NCBI GenBank assembly: GCA_022385805.1 | Contig: MU277673.1 | Location: 1 to 64,000, forward strand | Source of the DNA: Pilatotrama ljubarskyi | Taxonomy: Eukaryota > Basidiomycota > Agaricomycetes > Polyporales > Polyporaceae | Direction: 5' to 3' | Length of the DNA stretch: 64,000 nt | Shown here: piece after piece, positions 33,266 through 44,855 of the stretch | Layout: each line of letters begins with the position of its first letter | Position numbering within the stretch: the stretch's first letter is position 1 | Program-made: the position numbers and the translations under genes | Notes under the pieces: generated by a model | The model's database searches: none | Seen by the model: the letters and a program-made list of their open reading frames with translations, nothing else | What the model was told of the DNA's origin: nothing

Positions 33266-35437
33266 ATGTATCCTCCTACTCCCACCAGCATGGATGCGGA
33301 ATACGACTCTAGCTCCGAAGACGAGTATTTGTGGACTGCAGCAAGCCGGCTGCCCAGATGCGGCGGGAAACTGTCGCCCACGTGCAAACAGCCGCGGTCT
33401 CACAAGCAGCCACTCCGTTCTTCTCGCTCACGCTCAGCACCACCATCGTCGACTCCCGCCGACTCGTCCATATCGCCCTTCTCCACAAAGGCTCTCCTGC
33501 CTTTGCAAGGCATCATGCTCGCTGCACCCACTGTCGACCTCACCTTCGATGATGACGATTGGATGCCTCCGCCCTCTTCCAGTCCCCGCCTCTACCGCGC
33601 TGCGAGTGTGGGGAACAGCTGGGGCGTCACTTCCATCGGTCGTGGATTCCAGTGGAACAGGCAGGCTGCCGAGGACAGCAGCAGCGACGCCGAGAAAGAG
33701 GATGACTCCTCTGGAGAGGTCGTCAAGTCATCCAGCGATCGAGCCGCCACGCTGCGTGCAACTCGCCCCGCGTGGCTGAGCACTTCCGCAGTGCCACGGT
33801 CTGCAGCTACGAACAGCAGTGGAATGGGCATGCTCTCTACGTCTATCACCAATCAAGCACCCCTCTCGCCCCTCTCGCCCCCTCGGACAGGCAGCTTCAT
33901 CTCGGGCCCTCTGACTCGTTCCCCTGTCCAGTCCCGGCCATCATCTCCTCGCCCTTTCCCTTCACGACCCGCTTCTCCGAGACCTATCTCTGGGCCTAGT
34001 TCCTCATCCGCACGAAGTCCATTGTCGAGTACACCCTCATCGCCGCGCTCTACACAATTCCCGCGCATGCGGCGCCGTTCTTCGCAGCAACGCGTTTCGC
34101 TCATCGCTGGCCGCGTCTCTATAGCACCGATCGAGCCGCCCTCTCCGCTTCCCTCCGGCCCGCAGAGGCTGGTGCGAACTAGCAGCGCCGCGAGCTACCT
34201 AAGCGTCGCCAGCAGTACCGGTCCCCCTACTCCAGGTGAGAAGTCTCGGACAATCGGCGAGCGCAGCATCTCCGAGTTTGTCATTGAGCGAGAAATCGGA
34301 CGGGGCGCGTACGGTCTGGTGAAGCGTGCCAGGGAGATGATGGAAGATGGGACATTGGGAGTACGGTTCCCACATTTCCGAGTGCTTGATACGTATGTAC
34401 TGACGTTTACGCGCAGCCACCACTCATCATCAAGCAAATCATTAAGTCGCGTATACTTGCGGATTGCTGGAAGAGGCATCCGAAGTTTGGCACGATCCCG
34501 ATAGAAATATACGTCATGTCCGCCATCTCTACGACCCACTACGTGCTGCCTCCTCCACGCCCCTGGGACCCTCTTCGAAACAAACCGGACGTGCCCAACG
34601 ACTGGGTGGAAGGGAGAGTGGTGAGCGGCCACCCGAACATCTGCCCGCTTCTCGATTTCTTCGAGGATAATCACTACTACTACCTCGTTCTTCCGTCTAC
34701 AACCCCGGAACCCAAAGCGGACGAGCCCGCCCCGCCGACGGATCTTTTTGATCTGGTCGAGAATTACCCCAATGGCCTTCCCCCCGATCTCATTCGAACC
34801 TATCTTGGGCAGATCGCCGACGCCGTCGCTTTCTTGCACTCGAAGGGTATCGGTAGGTGCCTTTACCACAGACCCTGACTCGTGCTGAGAAGCCCCCAGT
34901 TCACCGCGATATCAAGGATGAGAACGTGGTTCTCGGACCTAATGGCAAGTGTGTCCTTATCGACTTCGGCAGCTCAGGCCTCGTGAAGAAGGGCGGATGG
35001 GACACTTTCAGTGGCACGTGAGTGGACCCCTCTTAATATCTGGAGCCGCTCTTCACACCGGTGGGACGTATAGCCTTGATTATGCGGGCCCAGAGATCCT
35101 TCGAGGCGAGCGGTACTACGGCAAAGAGCAAGATGTCTGGGCTTTCGGCGTTGTCGCCTACGTGATGCTTGTTGGGGAATGTCCGTTCACAACGGCTGCG
35201 GAAGCCCAGGATGGTCTCGAGTCGCCCTTGGCAAGTGCGTCTATCGCGCTAGACGAGCGGTGTCTGGAAGGTAGGGAGAGGGAGGGCGAGGAACCAGATG
35301 GGGGAGGAGCGTTGGGCGACGCTGCAGCTCTCGTCAGAGCCTGTCTTCGGGTCGACGTCAACGCCAGACCCTCCTTCCAAACCATCCTCCAGAGTCGCTT
35401 CTTGAGCGGTAACGGAGGATGGGGATTGAACTCATGA
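33266..35437 (+). CDS. PAS-kinase-like Ser/Thr protein kinase without a PAS domain
   Basis: Four exons (33266-34360, 34417-34852, 34900-35017, 35074-35437) give 670 residues. Residues 1-330 are Ser/Pro-rich and disordered. The kinase domain follows: glycine loop EREIGRGAYGLVKRA, beta-3 lysine in LIIKQIIKSRI, HRDIKDENVV catalytic loop with Asp and Asn, IDFGSSG as the DFG motif, TLDYAGPEILRGERYYGKEQ and DVWAFGVVAYVMLVGECPF. The conserved arginine near the end is in VNARPSFQTILQSRF. The pattern DFGSSG...GTLDYAGPEIL is closest to PAS kinases (Psk1/PASK) in the CAMK group, which regulate sugar flux and translation in yeast. No PAS domain is recognisable in the N-terminal region, and the Psk assignment is inference. 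Confidence 0.85.
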
Positions 35438-36376
35438 TCAATTGCTCGATCCCTGCTGGACCGCATGGAATGTGCGTGCAATGCGTTCATGCCTCACAAT
35501 CAGAAGTCCGCCAGGAGCTGCCAGACTGATTCGGTTTGTCTTGCAGGTGTACAATGTTATCTGATGGCTTCGCGTCCTGCAGGCGAACCTCTAGACGAGT
35601 CTTACACGTCTTTGGCGCTATCTCTCCACCATCCATCCATCGTCCGGAACTCCGAGATGCGATACTCATCTACAGCTCGCCCATGACCATCTCGTACACC
35701 CAAGAATGTTATCGACACCATCGCATCGTTCTCTCTTCCGACTACATCTTGTTCGAGCACGTCGCACTTTCCTGTCATCCGTACTATGTATCTGAGTATC
35801 CGCCAATCCTGTGCAATAGAAAAATTGATATGTATTTTTGCTCCGCATTTGCGTGTGGCCGTCAACTCGTCGAGGTCGAATGTGGCTGAGGACCGTGCGG
35901 GTGGTGTGTACTCGAAAGATCCAGATCTTGCTTTTTGCCCGGAAGGATGCAGACGCCCGGAAGCTGACCAATCGCCGCGTGGCTTGAGGCCGGCGGTGAC
36001 TCCGGTGCGACGGCGGCACCGGCCGGGGCAAGGGTGGAGGGTTGTAATCAGCAAGATCTCCATCGATCATCTAAAATTTTCGAGCCCGCGCGAGGGTACA
36101 TAAACCTTAGAATCCCATCCACCTCCAGTTTCTTCTTACCCTCATCTCCCCTCTCGCTCTCTCCCCACTTCCTTACACTTTCTTTTGCGTGAGTGTAATA
36201 TTCCTTCCGTGGTCGCTCTAGGAGGTCGGCGAGCTGGAGTGGAAGCGAGAGCGCTCGCGAGATCCGTCTCGTTGCGCGCTCACTCGCTATCTACCCGGCT
36301 CGCTGCCCAGACGGGCGACTCCGTCTTCGACCCATCTTCGGCCTTACTGACTTCGCCTCGCAGATCTTCATCAAAA
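35438..36376. other. TEF1 upstream region
   Basis: Kinase 3' flank followed by the TEF1 promoter and leader. A minus-strand open frame (35602-36063) lacks any family motif. From about 36118 the strand is strongly pyrimidine-rich. Confidence 0.6.
36092..36190 (+). promoter_or_regulatory. Probable TEF1 core promoter
   Basis: A TATA-like element (TACATAAA, about 36098-36105) is followed by a dense CT tract to about 36185, an arrangement common in highly expressed basidiomycete genes. The start codon lies about 190 bp downstream of the tract. Confidence 0.45.
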
Positions 36377-38090
<1,714 letters not shown>

Positions 38091-38453
38091 ACGACTTAGA
38101 CGCGGTCTCTCTTTCCCTCGGTCCTTCCTCCTCGCTTTCCTTCCTCTCATCTCGCATGGTATCTCTAACTCTCGCAACTGTGTTCCTACCATCTCCATCA
38201 TTGTTGTATTCACGATAACGAAGCGCGCCGTCGGTCTTGCTGGATCGACGGCACATGTTCAGTAATGTCCTTGCGTTGTTGTGCGTGGAGCATGAGAAGT
38301 TCGAATCGATTGTAGCCTTGCTTTCCATCCCTCGGTGTGATATCAGTCCCCCAGTGAAAGTAAACTTTCCGATTCTTGTCGAACGTATCAGAAGGCCAAG
38401 TTGAAAGACTCGCCGTCGACGCAGCACCCCTGATCGCGTACGTACACTTGAAC
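38091..38453. other. Convergent intergenic region
   Basis: TEF1 3' UTR and dienelactone hydrolase 3' flank. Nothing further is seen. Confidence 0.5.
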
Positions 38454-40016
38454 TCAGCAGACGTGTTCGATGTTACTACCGTCATCAACTCGCTCTCCCA
38501 AGTCCTTGCCGACTGTGCGTTCGAAGACCTCCAACATATAGCTGAAGAGTGACCTGGTTAACGCTGCATCCCAGCGACCTTTCGACGACTCATCCCGGAT
38601 GAATGCATGTTGCGCTTGTACCTCCAAGAACTATACCAGATGGTACGTGAGCTGGATCATTTAGAGGAGCATCTGGTGAACGCACCGAGGTAGTGACGTT
38701 TGCATCTTCGAGCGTCTTGCGAATGAGGTCTCGTCCTTCTCGAGGGACGTGCGTGTCCTATGATACAGGTCATTGGTCAGTAATGGCGGACCTCCTATCC
38801 ATCTATCTCGGCGGTCGAGCGCCCACCTGCTTGCCGAAGATCATCTGAGGATGAGACAAAGTGAGCAGCGTTCGGATGCGAAACTGGACAAAGCGGGACG
38901 TACTACGAGCTCGCCCTTGCCGGTGAGGTCGCCCCTGCGCACGCGCGCGAGGGAGTCGTCGTTCTTACCCTTGCCGAGCGTCGCGCTGTGAATGTCGGTC
39001 GCGAAGAAGCAGACCGAGGCCAGCACGCGGCGGTCAAAGGCAGCCTGGTACCCGGTGGTGGTCAGTCAGCCATGATCCACGCGCGCTGGCCGTGTTCGGT
39101 GTCGCGAAGTGCGTACCCTGAATGCCTGTCGTACGGATAGACGACGATCAATATCGTTCAGTGTGTCTTGTGGTAGGGGTTGTGAACTCACAAGGTGCCC
39201 GCCCAAGCACATGCCGGTCGCTGTATGCGTGGTCAACTACGCGTTCTCTCGTTGACGTTGGAGAATGGTCAAAGTACGCTGACGGACCTGCGATACGTCC
39301 GTTGCAGTTCTTCAGAGAGCAAAGCAGGTCAATCGCGAGCGTTGCATCCTATGATGACACCCTGGGTCAGACTAGGCTTGATAGAGAGCCAGCTCGAGAC
39401 GGACTTCATCGTACGCGGCGAGTTCCTTCTCGATCTGGCAGCGCAGGAGTCAATCCCGCAGGTGGGTTATAGTCTCGAGATCCTGCTCGCCTTGTACTTG
39501 TTTCCTCTGTCCGTGCCTGAGATGCATACAACGTTAAGCGGTGTGCGCGAGGCGTGGAGGAAGTCTTTTTCGCAAGGCAGAGCCGCACCTTCGACATCGT
39601 AGGGAATAGGGTCGGGGCCCTCGAACTCGTGATAGGTGGAAGGGCAAGCTTGATCGAAAGCATATAAGCCACTGGCTTGTTCGAGACTTCATGTTCACTT
39701 GCCGACTACGAATCCCTGGCTGGCGATCTGACCCGCGAAGCGTTCGACGGGGCCGGTGACCTGGTAGATCTCACTGGTCGAATGAGCGTGCCGTGACTAG
39801 GACTGAGTGCCTTCCTGCGCTTACCTGAAGCACACAACGCCTATAGGGCACCGAAGAAATATGAGAGATACCCTTCAGCTATGGAGGAACCAGCATACCT
39901 GGAAACTTGGCATTGGGGTAGCCTGGGACGTTGGGTGCGATCACGAAGATCCTGATAGGACGACCGTTGGGATCGAGCTTGGTGGGGACGTCGTGGTAGC
40001 TCTTCGTGATCAGCAT
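38454..40016 (-). CDS. Dienelactone hydrolase family protein
   Basis: Alpha/beta hydrolase of the carboxymethylenebutenolidase type, which in some fungi acts in aromatic ring-cleavage pathways. It is heavily interrupted. Exon 1 begins MLITKSYHDVPTKLDPNGRP and continues IRIFVIAPNVPGYPNAKFP. The next exons carry SEIYQVTGPVERFAGQIASQ and GTDRGNKYK. The nucleophile elbow is ATGMCLGGHL, with cysteine as expected for this family. Then come ASVCFFATDIHSATLGKGK, DSLARVRRGDLTGKGELV and VQAQHAFIRDESSKGRWDAA, containing the catalytic His. The C-terminus is RSLFSYMLEVFERTVGKDLG. The exon joins were inferred from conserved segments, so exact boundaries are less certain than the identity. The stop is at 38454-38456. 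Confidence 0.85.
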
Positions 40017-40305
40017 CCTGGCCTTCCTTCAGTCGTCTCGAGTCGAGCTTTTGACGACGTCCTGGTCAATCTCAAGACCGCGATCGTCGGCGGCGAGTGC
40101 GAGGAACACGGACCGGGATACGCGCGACGCGTCGGTCACGTGCGGAGCGCCCAGGGCAGAACGAACGTGCGTCGTTGAGACTGTGCAGCCGCATCTGTCT
40201 TGACTCTGCCTCCCGCTATGGCTATCCCCGGTCCAGTACATATTGCGCGCTCTGCCCTTGGGAGGCTCCACCCGTCCCTTTGCATCGTCCACAACGCCGG
40301 CAGCC

Positions 40306-41208
40306 ATGGTTGAACCAGTTGCAAGAATACGTCCGGTGGAGGCGGCAGACGAGAAGCTCGTCCGCTTCATGGTCGGCAAAGCCGAGATGGAACCCATCGC
40401 GATAGCCAACAGAAAACGTAAGTGTTCCCGCCTACACGATTTTCATGCGCTGAGCGAGCTTGTGCAGTTTTTGGAAACCCCCTAGTGCTCGCCTTATGGG
40501 TCGGCCTGTCCGCCGTATTCGTGCAGTACATGAATTGGTGGCCCAAAGCGGAGCACGGCCTACTGGGCTACTTCGCTCCCATACCAGCATTTGGTACCCT
40601 ATCCTTCGTGTTCATGTTCGGTATCGATTGGTAAGTAACGTCGTGCCTTTCCTCATCCCCGTCGCTGACTATCCCGTAACAGGTTGAACCGCTGGGGCTT
40701 CGAAGACCGCTCTGCACATGTCCTGCGCCGGGCCGATCTCGTCGAGATACCCACCTACTATGCTCGCTCGCCCTCCTCTGGATTCTGGATCCTCGAATAT
40801 GGAGACCGCTTCGTCGGCATGATCGCCCTCGACGCATCACTCGACGCCGAGATGGACGAGCAAGTCGCCCCTGGATCGCTCAAGACAGACCGCTCTGGAC
40901 AAGTGAAGGTGACAAAGGGCACGTCCAAGGTCGCCAAAATCCGTCACTTCTATGTGGACGAGCCGTATCGCGCGGCGGCTTTGCAGGATGACTTGCTCGA
41001 GCACGCACTGAAGCACGCATTCACGGCGGACTCTCAGCTCGAGAGCATACGCGCCGTAGAGTCGCCCCTCCGAGGCTATATAGGGGACGCGCTGCGCAAG
41101 CATGGCTTCGAGTTTGAGAAGAAGGCGGAGAGGGTCGGGACCTTGCGGTGGCAGGAGACCGTCAGCAAACTGGACAGAGGCCGTTGGGCTTCGCTCCAGA
41201 CGCAGTAA
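40306..41208 (+). CDS. Membrane-anchored GNAT-fold protein
   Basis: Three exons. The N-terminus ARIRPVEAADEKLVRFMVGK looks like the first strand and helix of a GNAT acetyltransferase. Two membrane segments are inserted next (GNPLVLALWVGLSAVFVQYM and PAFGTLSFVFMFGIDWL). The GNAT core then resumes: GFWILEYGDRFVGMIALDAS, KIRHFYVDEPYRAAALQDDL with the acetyl-CoA loop region, and AVESPLRGYIGDALRKHGFE. Introns at about 40420-40470 and 40632-40682 restore LFGNPL and WLNRWGF. I do not know its substrate. Fungal Pho86-like and other ER proteins share a membrane hairpin, but I would not assign that name. It is divergent from the dienelactone hydrolase gene (289 bp). Confidence 0.72.
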
Positions 41209-41356
41209 CCGCCCAAGTTCTTGTCAATCCACGCGACAGCTCATGTCAGTATACTGTACGACGATACATTACGCTTGCTGCACTCCAATATCACTATCCG
41301 CGTCCTACATCTCTGCCATCATTTGGGCCGTTCTCGTGCTACGCTCTATCCGCATC

Positions 41357-42763
41357 TCATTTGAGGAACTTGACCAGCGCCTCCGCCACAATCTGCCAAT
41401 GGCCATCCCTCAACACCAAGTCGTGCGCGGCACCTTCCACAGTCATTACCTCCGCCTGCGGCACCCGCGCCTTGATCTTGTCCGCTTCCTCGCGGGGGAC
41501 GATCTCGTCGTCCGTTCCCTTTCACTAATGTGAGCACAAAATCATGGCGGGAAAGTAGCAGTAAGAGCTAGTCTTACATGGACAACGAGCACTTGGAGGC
41601 TCTTGCGATCAGGTCCCACTGCGACTGTGGCGACCTGGTCGAACGCCGCTTCGAGCCCCCGAATTGGACCATCCTCGAAGCAGGATTGGAGAGCGCGTCT
41701 ATATCCCGGAAGATCACTGGCTTGAAGATCCCGCAACTGCGCCCCCTATGAGACTTGCTGGCTTCCGGTGCAAATACTTCGCGGGACTGACCTCTCTGTA
41801 CTCTGGGATGGGGACGCGCGTGGCCTACCGCATTCTGTCAGTGGAGGATGTCGTGATGTGCGGATGGGCAAATCTACATACCGGGTTGGGCGCACGGATA
41901 TGCTTTGTGTACAGAAGTCACCTTAGCGTCGGGGTGAACCTGTCAGAAGACTCACATCCAGCAAACCGGCGGACGCGATGAACACGGTCTTGCCCGCCAA
42001 GAGATGAGGAAGGGACGCGGCGAACGCGGCAGCTACTCCGCCACCCTGGGATCCAGGAATGCGGTGTAAGCACGACCTCGTCGTCGGAGATAGTGAAGAT
42101 ACAGGGCCGCTGACCATGGAGAAGCCCACGATATGAGCGGCGTCCCAGCGGATATACTGGAGCAAGAGCGCAAGCTGGACCACAAAGAACGTCGCGTCGT
42201 ATGTTGTCTTTGGCGCCTCGGAGTACCCTTTCCCGTAGAGGTCTTCGTGTTTCAAGGTAAGGTGAGAATGGGCTACTACCTCTGTGCGGTTGAGCAGTGG
42301 CCGTGCTTACCATACACCAGCACCCGGAAGCCCTGCTCAGCCAGGTAGGGAGCGATCCTTTTCCAGGTGACACCGGGCGTGGAAATACCATGAATCAGCA
42401 CAACCTGATAATATGGAAGACCATCAGTGCGGTGTAGACGGCGCTTCGACATGGTATGAGCAGGCAGCGTTCATTCACCTTGGGGCCATCCTCAGGACCT
42501 AGGATCCAGTAGCGAACGCGACCATAAGGAAGCGGCGCGTAACTCCCTAAGTCGCACGACAGGTGTCAGCCTATGACACCTTCCTGTCCCAGCTTTGGCT
42601 GTACCATTGGGGAACAGATCCTCAGGAAATATCTGACGAATACGAGATGTGGCCGGGAGCGCCTCCATGGAGGGATCCACTGGAATTGGGAACTATTGAC
42701 GTCGTGTCATGTTCATCCTTCCTCGTGCATCGGAGAAGTATCGAGACTTACCCTGCTGGACAT
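41357..42763 (-). CDS. Alpha/beta hydrolase (monoglyceride-lipase-like)
   Basis: Serine hydrolase with the order expected for the fold. The 5' exons read MSSRFPIPVDPSMEALP, SRIRQIFPEDLFPNG and SYAPLPYGRVRYWILGPEDG. The oxyanion region (HGI) and YDLYGKGYSEAPKTTYDATF follow. The nucleophile elbow VGFSM joins GGGVAAAFAASLPHL across an intron. The acid residue is in GTDDEIVPREEADKIK and the histidine in EGAAHDLVLRDGHWQIVAEA. The protein ends LVKFLK. The start at 42763 is supported by an upstream in-frame stop and a strong GTAAGT donor after MSSR. A further hydrophobic exon near 42870-42960 could belong to a longer isoform. The substrate is unknown. Confidence 0.8.
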
Positions 42764-43102
42764 GGTCTACGGCTGTATGCGGCAGGTTATCTTCACCTTG
42801 ACAAATGAACCAAACCGATGCTGTAGGCTGCAGCACTACTGGACGCGCGGAGATCAGGATCACGACTTGGTCCCGGTTCGCGCACACTCAGCAGCGGTAC
42901 AATGAGAAAGAAGATACTGGTTCTCGCCAAGGAGCTTGCGGACTCCCGCATCGCCCGCCAACGGCGGTGGGTGCAGTTCCTTGAGAGCATGAAGCTGGCT
43001 CGGTCGGACCGGCGACCGTCGAGACTCCAACTTTTCCGACTTTCTCGGAAATCTGAGATCTGAAGACCGAAACTGGACGCGCCGGGCGCGAGCTCACCGA
43101 AA
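42764..43102. other. Divergent intergenic region
   Basis: Lies between the hydrolase (minus) and ELP5 (plus). A minus-strand hydrophobic stretch (ARTSIFFLIVPLLS) occurs near 42900; it could be an alternative first exon of the hydrolase. Confidence 0.4.
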
Positions 43103-44415
43103 ATGCCGTCTCTCCTCTCCTCCGCCATCGCGCAGACCTCGCGCAATCAGCCCCTCCTTCTGCTCCAGTCATCTTCCGCGCAGACATGCTTACCCGTGTT
43201 GCGCGCGATATTACGGGGCGCGAGTGAGCGCACGCGCGAAACGACCATTCTGTTCTGCTTTCTCTACCCGCTCTCCAGTTTCTTGGATTCATCGCGCTCG
43301 CCGCCCGAGAATGTTAGGGTAGTCGACAGGACCGCGCACGTACCAGGGTATTATGAAGACCTCGATAGCGAGGACCATGGGATCTCCTCTGTGGAGACTA
43401 TGATCCTTGACAATGTACGATCCTGTGAGTACCTTACCATGTGGACTAAGACCGCTTCTGACCTCATACACCCAGCGCGAGAGGGGCCTATCAACGTGGT
43501 CATCGACTCCGCAGACACATTGCTGTCTGACATCGGTTCAATATCTGCAACGACCAGGCTCCTTTCCGAAGTCTTGTCACTTGTACGGGCGCGCGGCGGT
43601 GAGTGCACTGCAGCTCACTGCGATTCCGTACAAAGAGCGACCACTTACGCTGTATACTTGAACAGGCTCCTCGCGCCTAATCCTCCATGGCCTCGCACCA
43701 TCCCCAATACTCCCAATCCTCACCCAGACCCGCTTCTCTCCCTCCCTCACGCACATCATCGCGCATCCCACTGCGCTCCTCACGCATCTCGCCTCCTCAT
43801 ACCTCATTCCGCCCCCACCGCTGTCCGCGCTCGATAAGTTCTGGGGCGTCTTCATCCCGATCTCTGAGCGACATTATGAGGCCGAGAAGCTCGTGTTCGG
43901 CACCGGCGGTGAGGGCAGCGGGCTGCAGGAGTTCGTCGTCGAGATCATCCTGCGCGGCGGTGCAGACGGATCCGGAAGGAGGCGCGGTGTCGAACGGGTG
44001 CTCGAGGGGTGGTCTCCCGCTGTCGGCGGACCTTGCGAGCTGCGCGAGCTTGAGGAACTCAAAGCGCTGTGGTCAAAGAAGCCTGTCCTCCAGGCGAGCC
44101 ATGTTGTCAACACGGCTCGGGGCATCCCCGCTGACCTACATTGCAAAGACACAGAACGCCCCGGACCCGACACAGAACCTCTCGTTCAATCTCAACCTCA
44201 CGCCAGAGCAACAACGATCTCGTGCCCAGGTGCCTCTTCCGTATGCCCACGAAGGTATCGTTGAACACCTATTCGCAGTTCGCCTGTGCGTCCTGACATA
44301 GCCTGTCGCAGGCAAACCTACAGAGCAAAATAACGCTCCCGCGGCTATTCTATACGATCCTGATTCTGCTGACGACCTTGACGACGATGATCCAGACGAG
44401 GACCTCGACATCTAA
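43103..44415 (+). CDS. ELP5: Elongator complex protein 5
   Basis: Subunit of the Elp4-5-6 RecA-like ring of Elongator, which is needed for wobble-uridine modification of tRNAs. The N-terminus MPSLLSSAIAQTSRNQPLLL is followed by PVLRAILRGASERTRETTIL. The middle, spliced across introns, reads INVVIDSADTLLSDIGSISA and LSEVLSLVRARG. The region from about 43660 (SRLILHGLAPSPILPILTQT) continues into DKFWGVFIPISERHYEAEKL. The C-terminus has the conserved LSFNLNLTPEQQRSRAQVPL and YAHEG motif and an acidic end, DLDDDDPDEDLDI. No Walker motifs are present, as expected for Elp5. About 380 residues. Confidence 0.88.
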
Positions 44416-44855
44416 AGAAGTCATGCCCACTGGCCTGGGTGAGCAGTGGTTCAGCCGGCAATTGGCCGTGTATATGTTATAGTATGGTATACAAGACTAC
44501 TTCTTGATCGACTCTACAGGCATATGCACGATTCTACCCACCATTTATGTCCCCGGTGGCGCCACCCGTGTTGTTCTGTTGTTCTCGCCGCTTCTCCAGG
44601 CAGTACGCGCACTAGTGTGTATGCCCGAGAGGAGGTGCATTCACATGGATATACATATACGGATGCCCCACAAGGGTATCTATCCTACAGACATCGTATA
44701 CATGGCGAAATACATAACGTCTTTGGTCGCGAAGGAAAGAGGGAAGGTACACGTACAGTATAGTGAATCCCGAATGGCTACCTACTCGTACAACCTATGA
44801 AAATATCCTGAATTCCGTTTCTTGTATGTTCCGTAAACGCAAATACCCTCAAGAG
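44416..44855. other. Convergent intergenic region
   Basis: ELP5 3' flank and the 3' flank of the next minus-strand gene. AT-richer than its surroundings. No feature is seen. Confidence 0.5.

Noticed and set aside
42793..43146. Minus-strand frame with a hydrophobic segment near ELP5
   Set aside because: Possibly an alternative upstream exon of the alpha/beta hydrolase. I could not find a convincing in-frame splice to the body of the gene, so it was not included.
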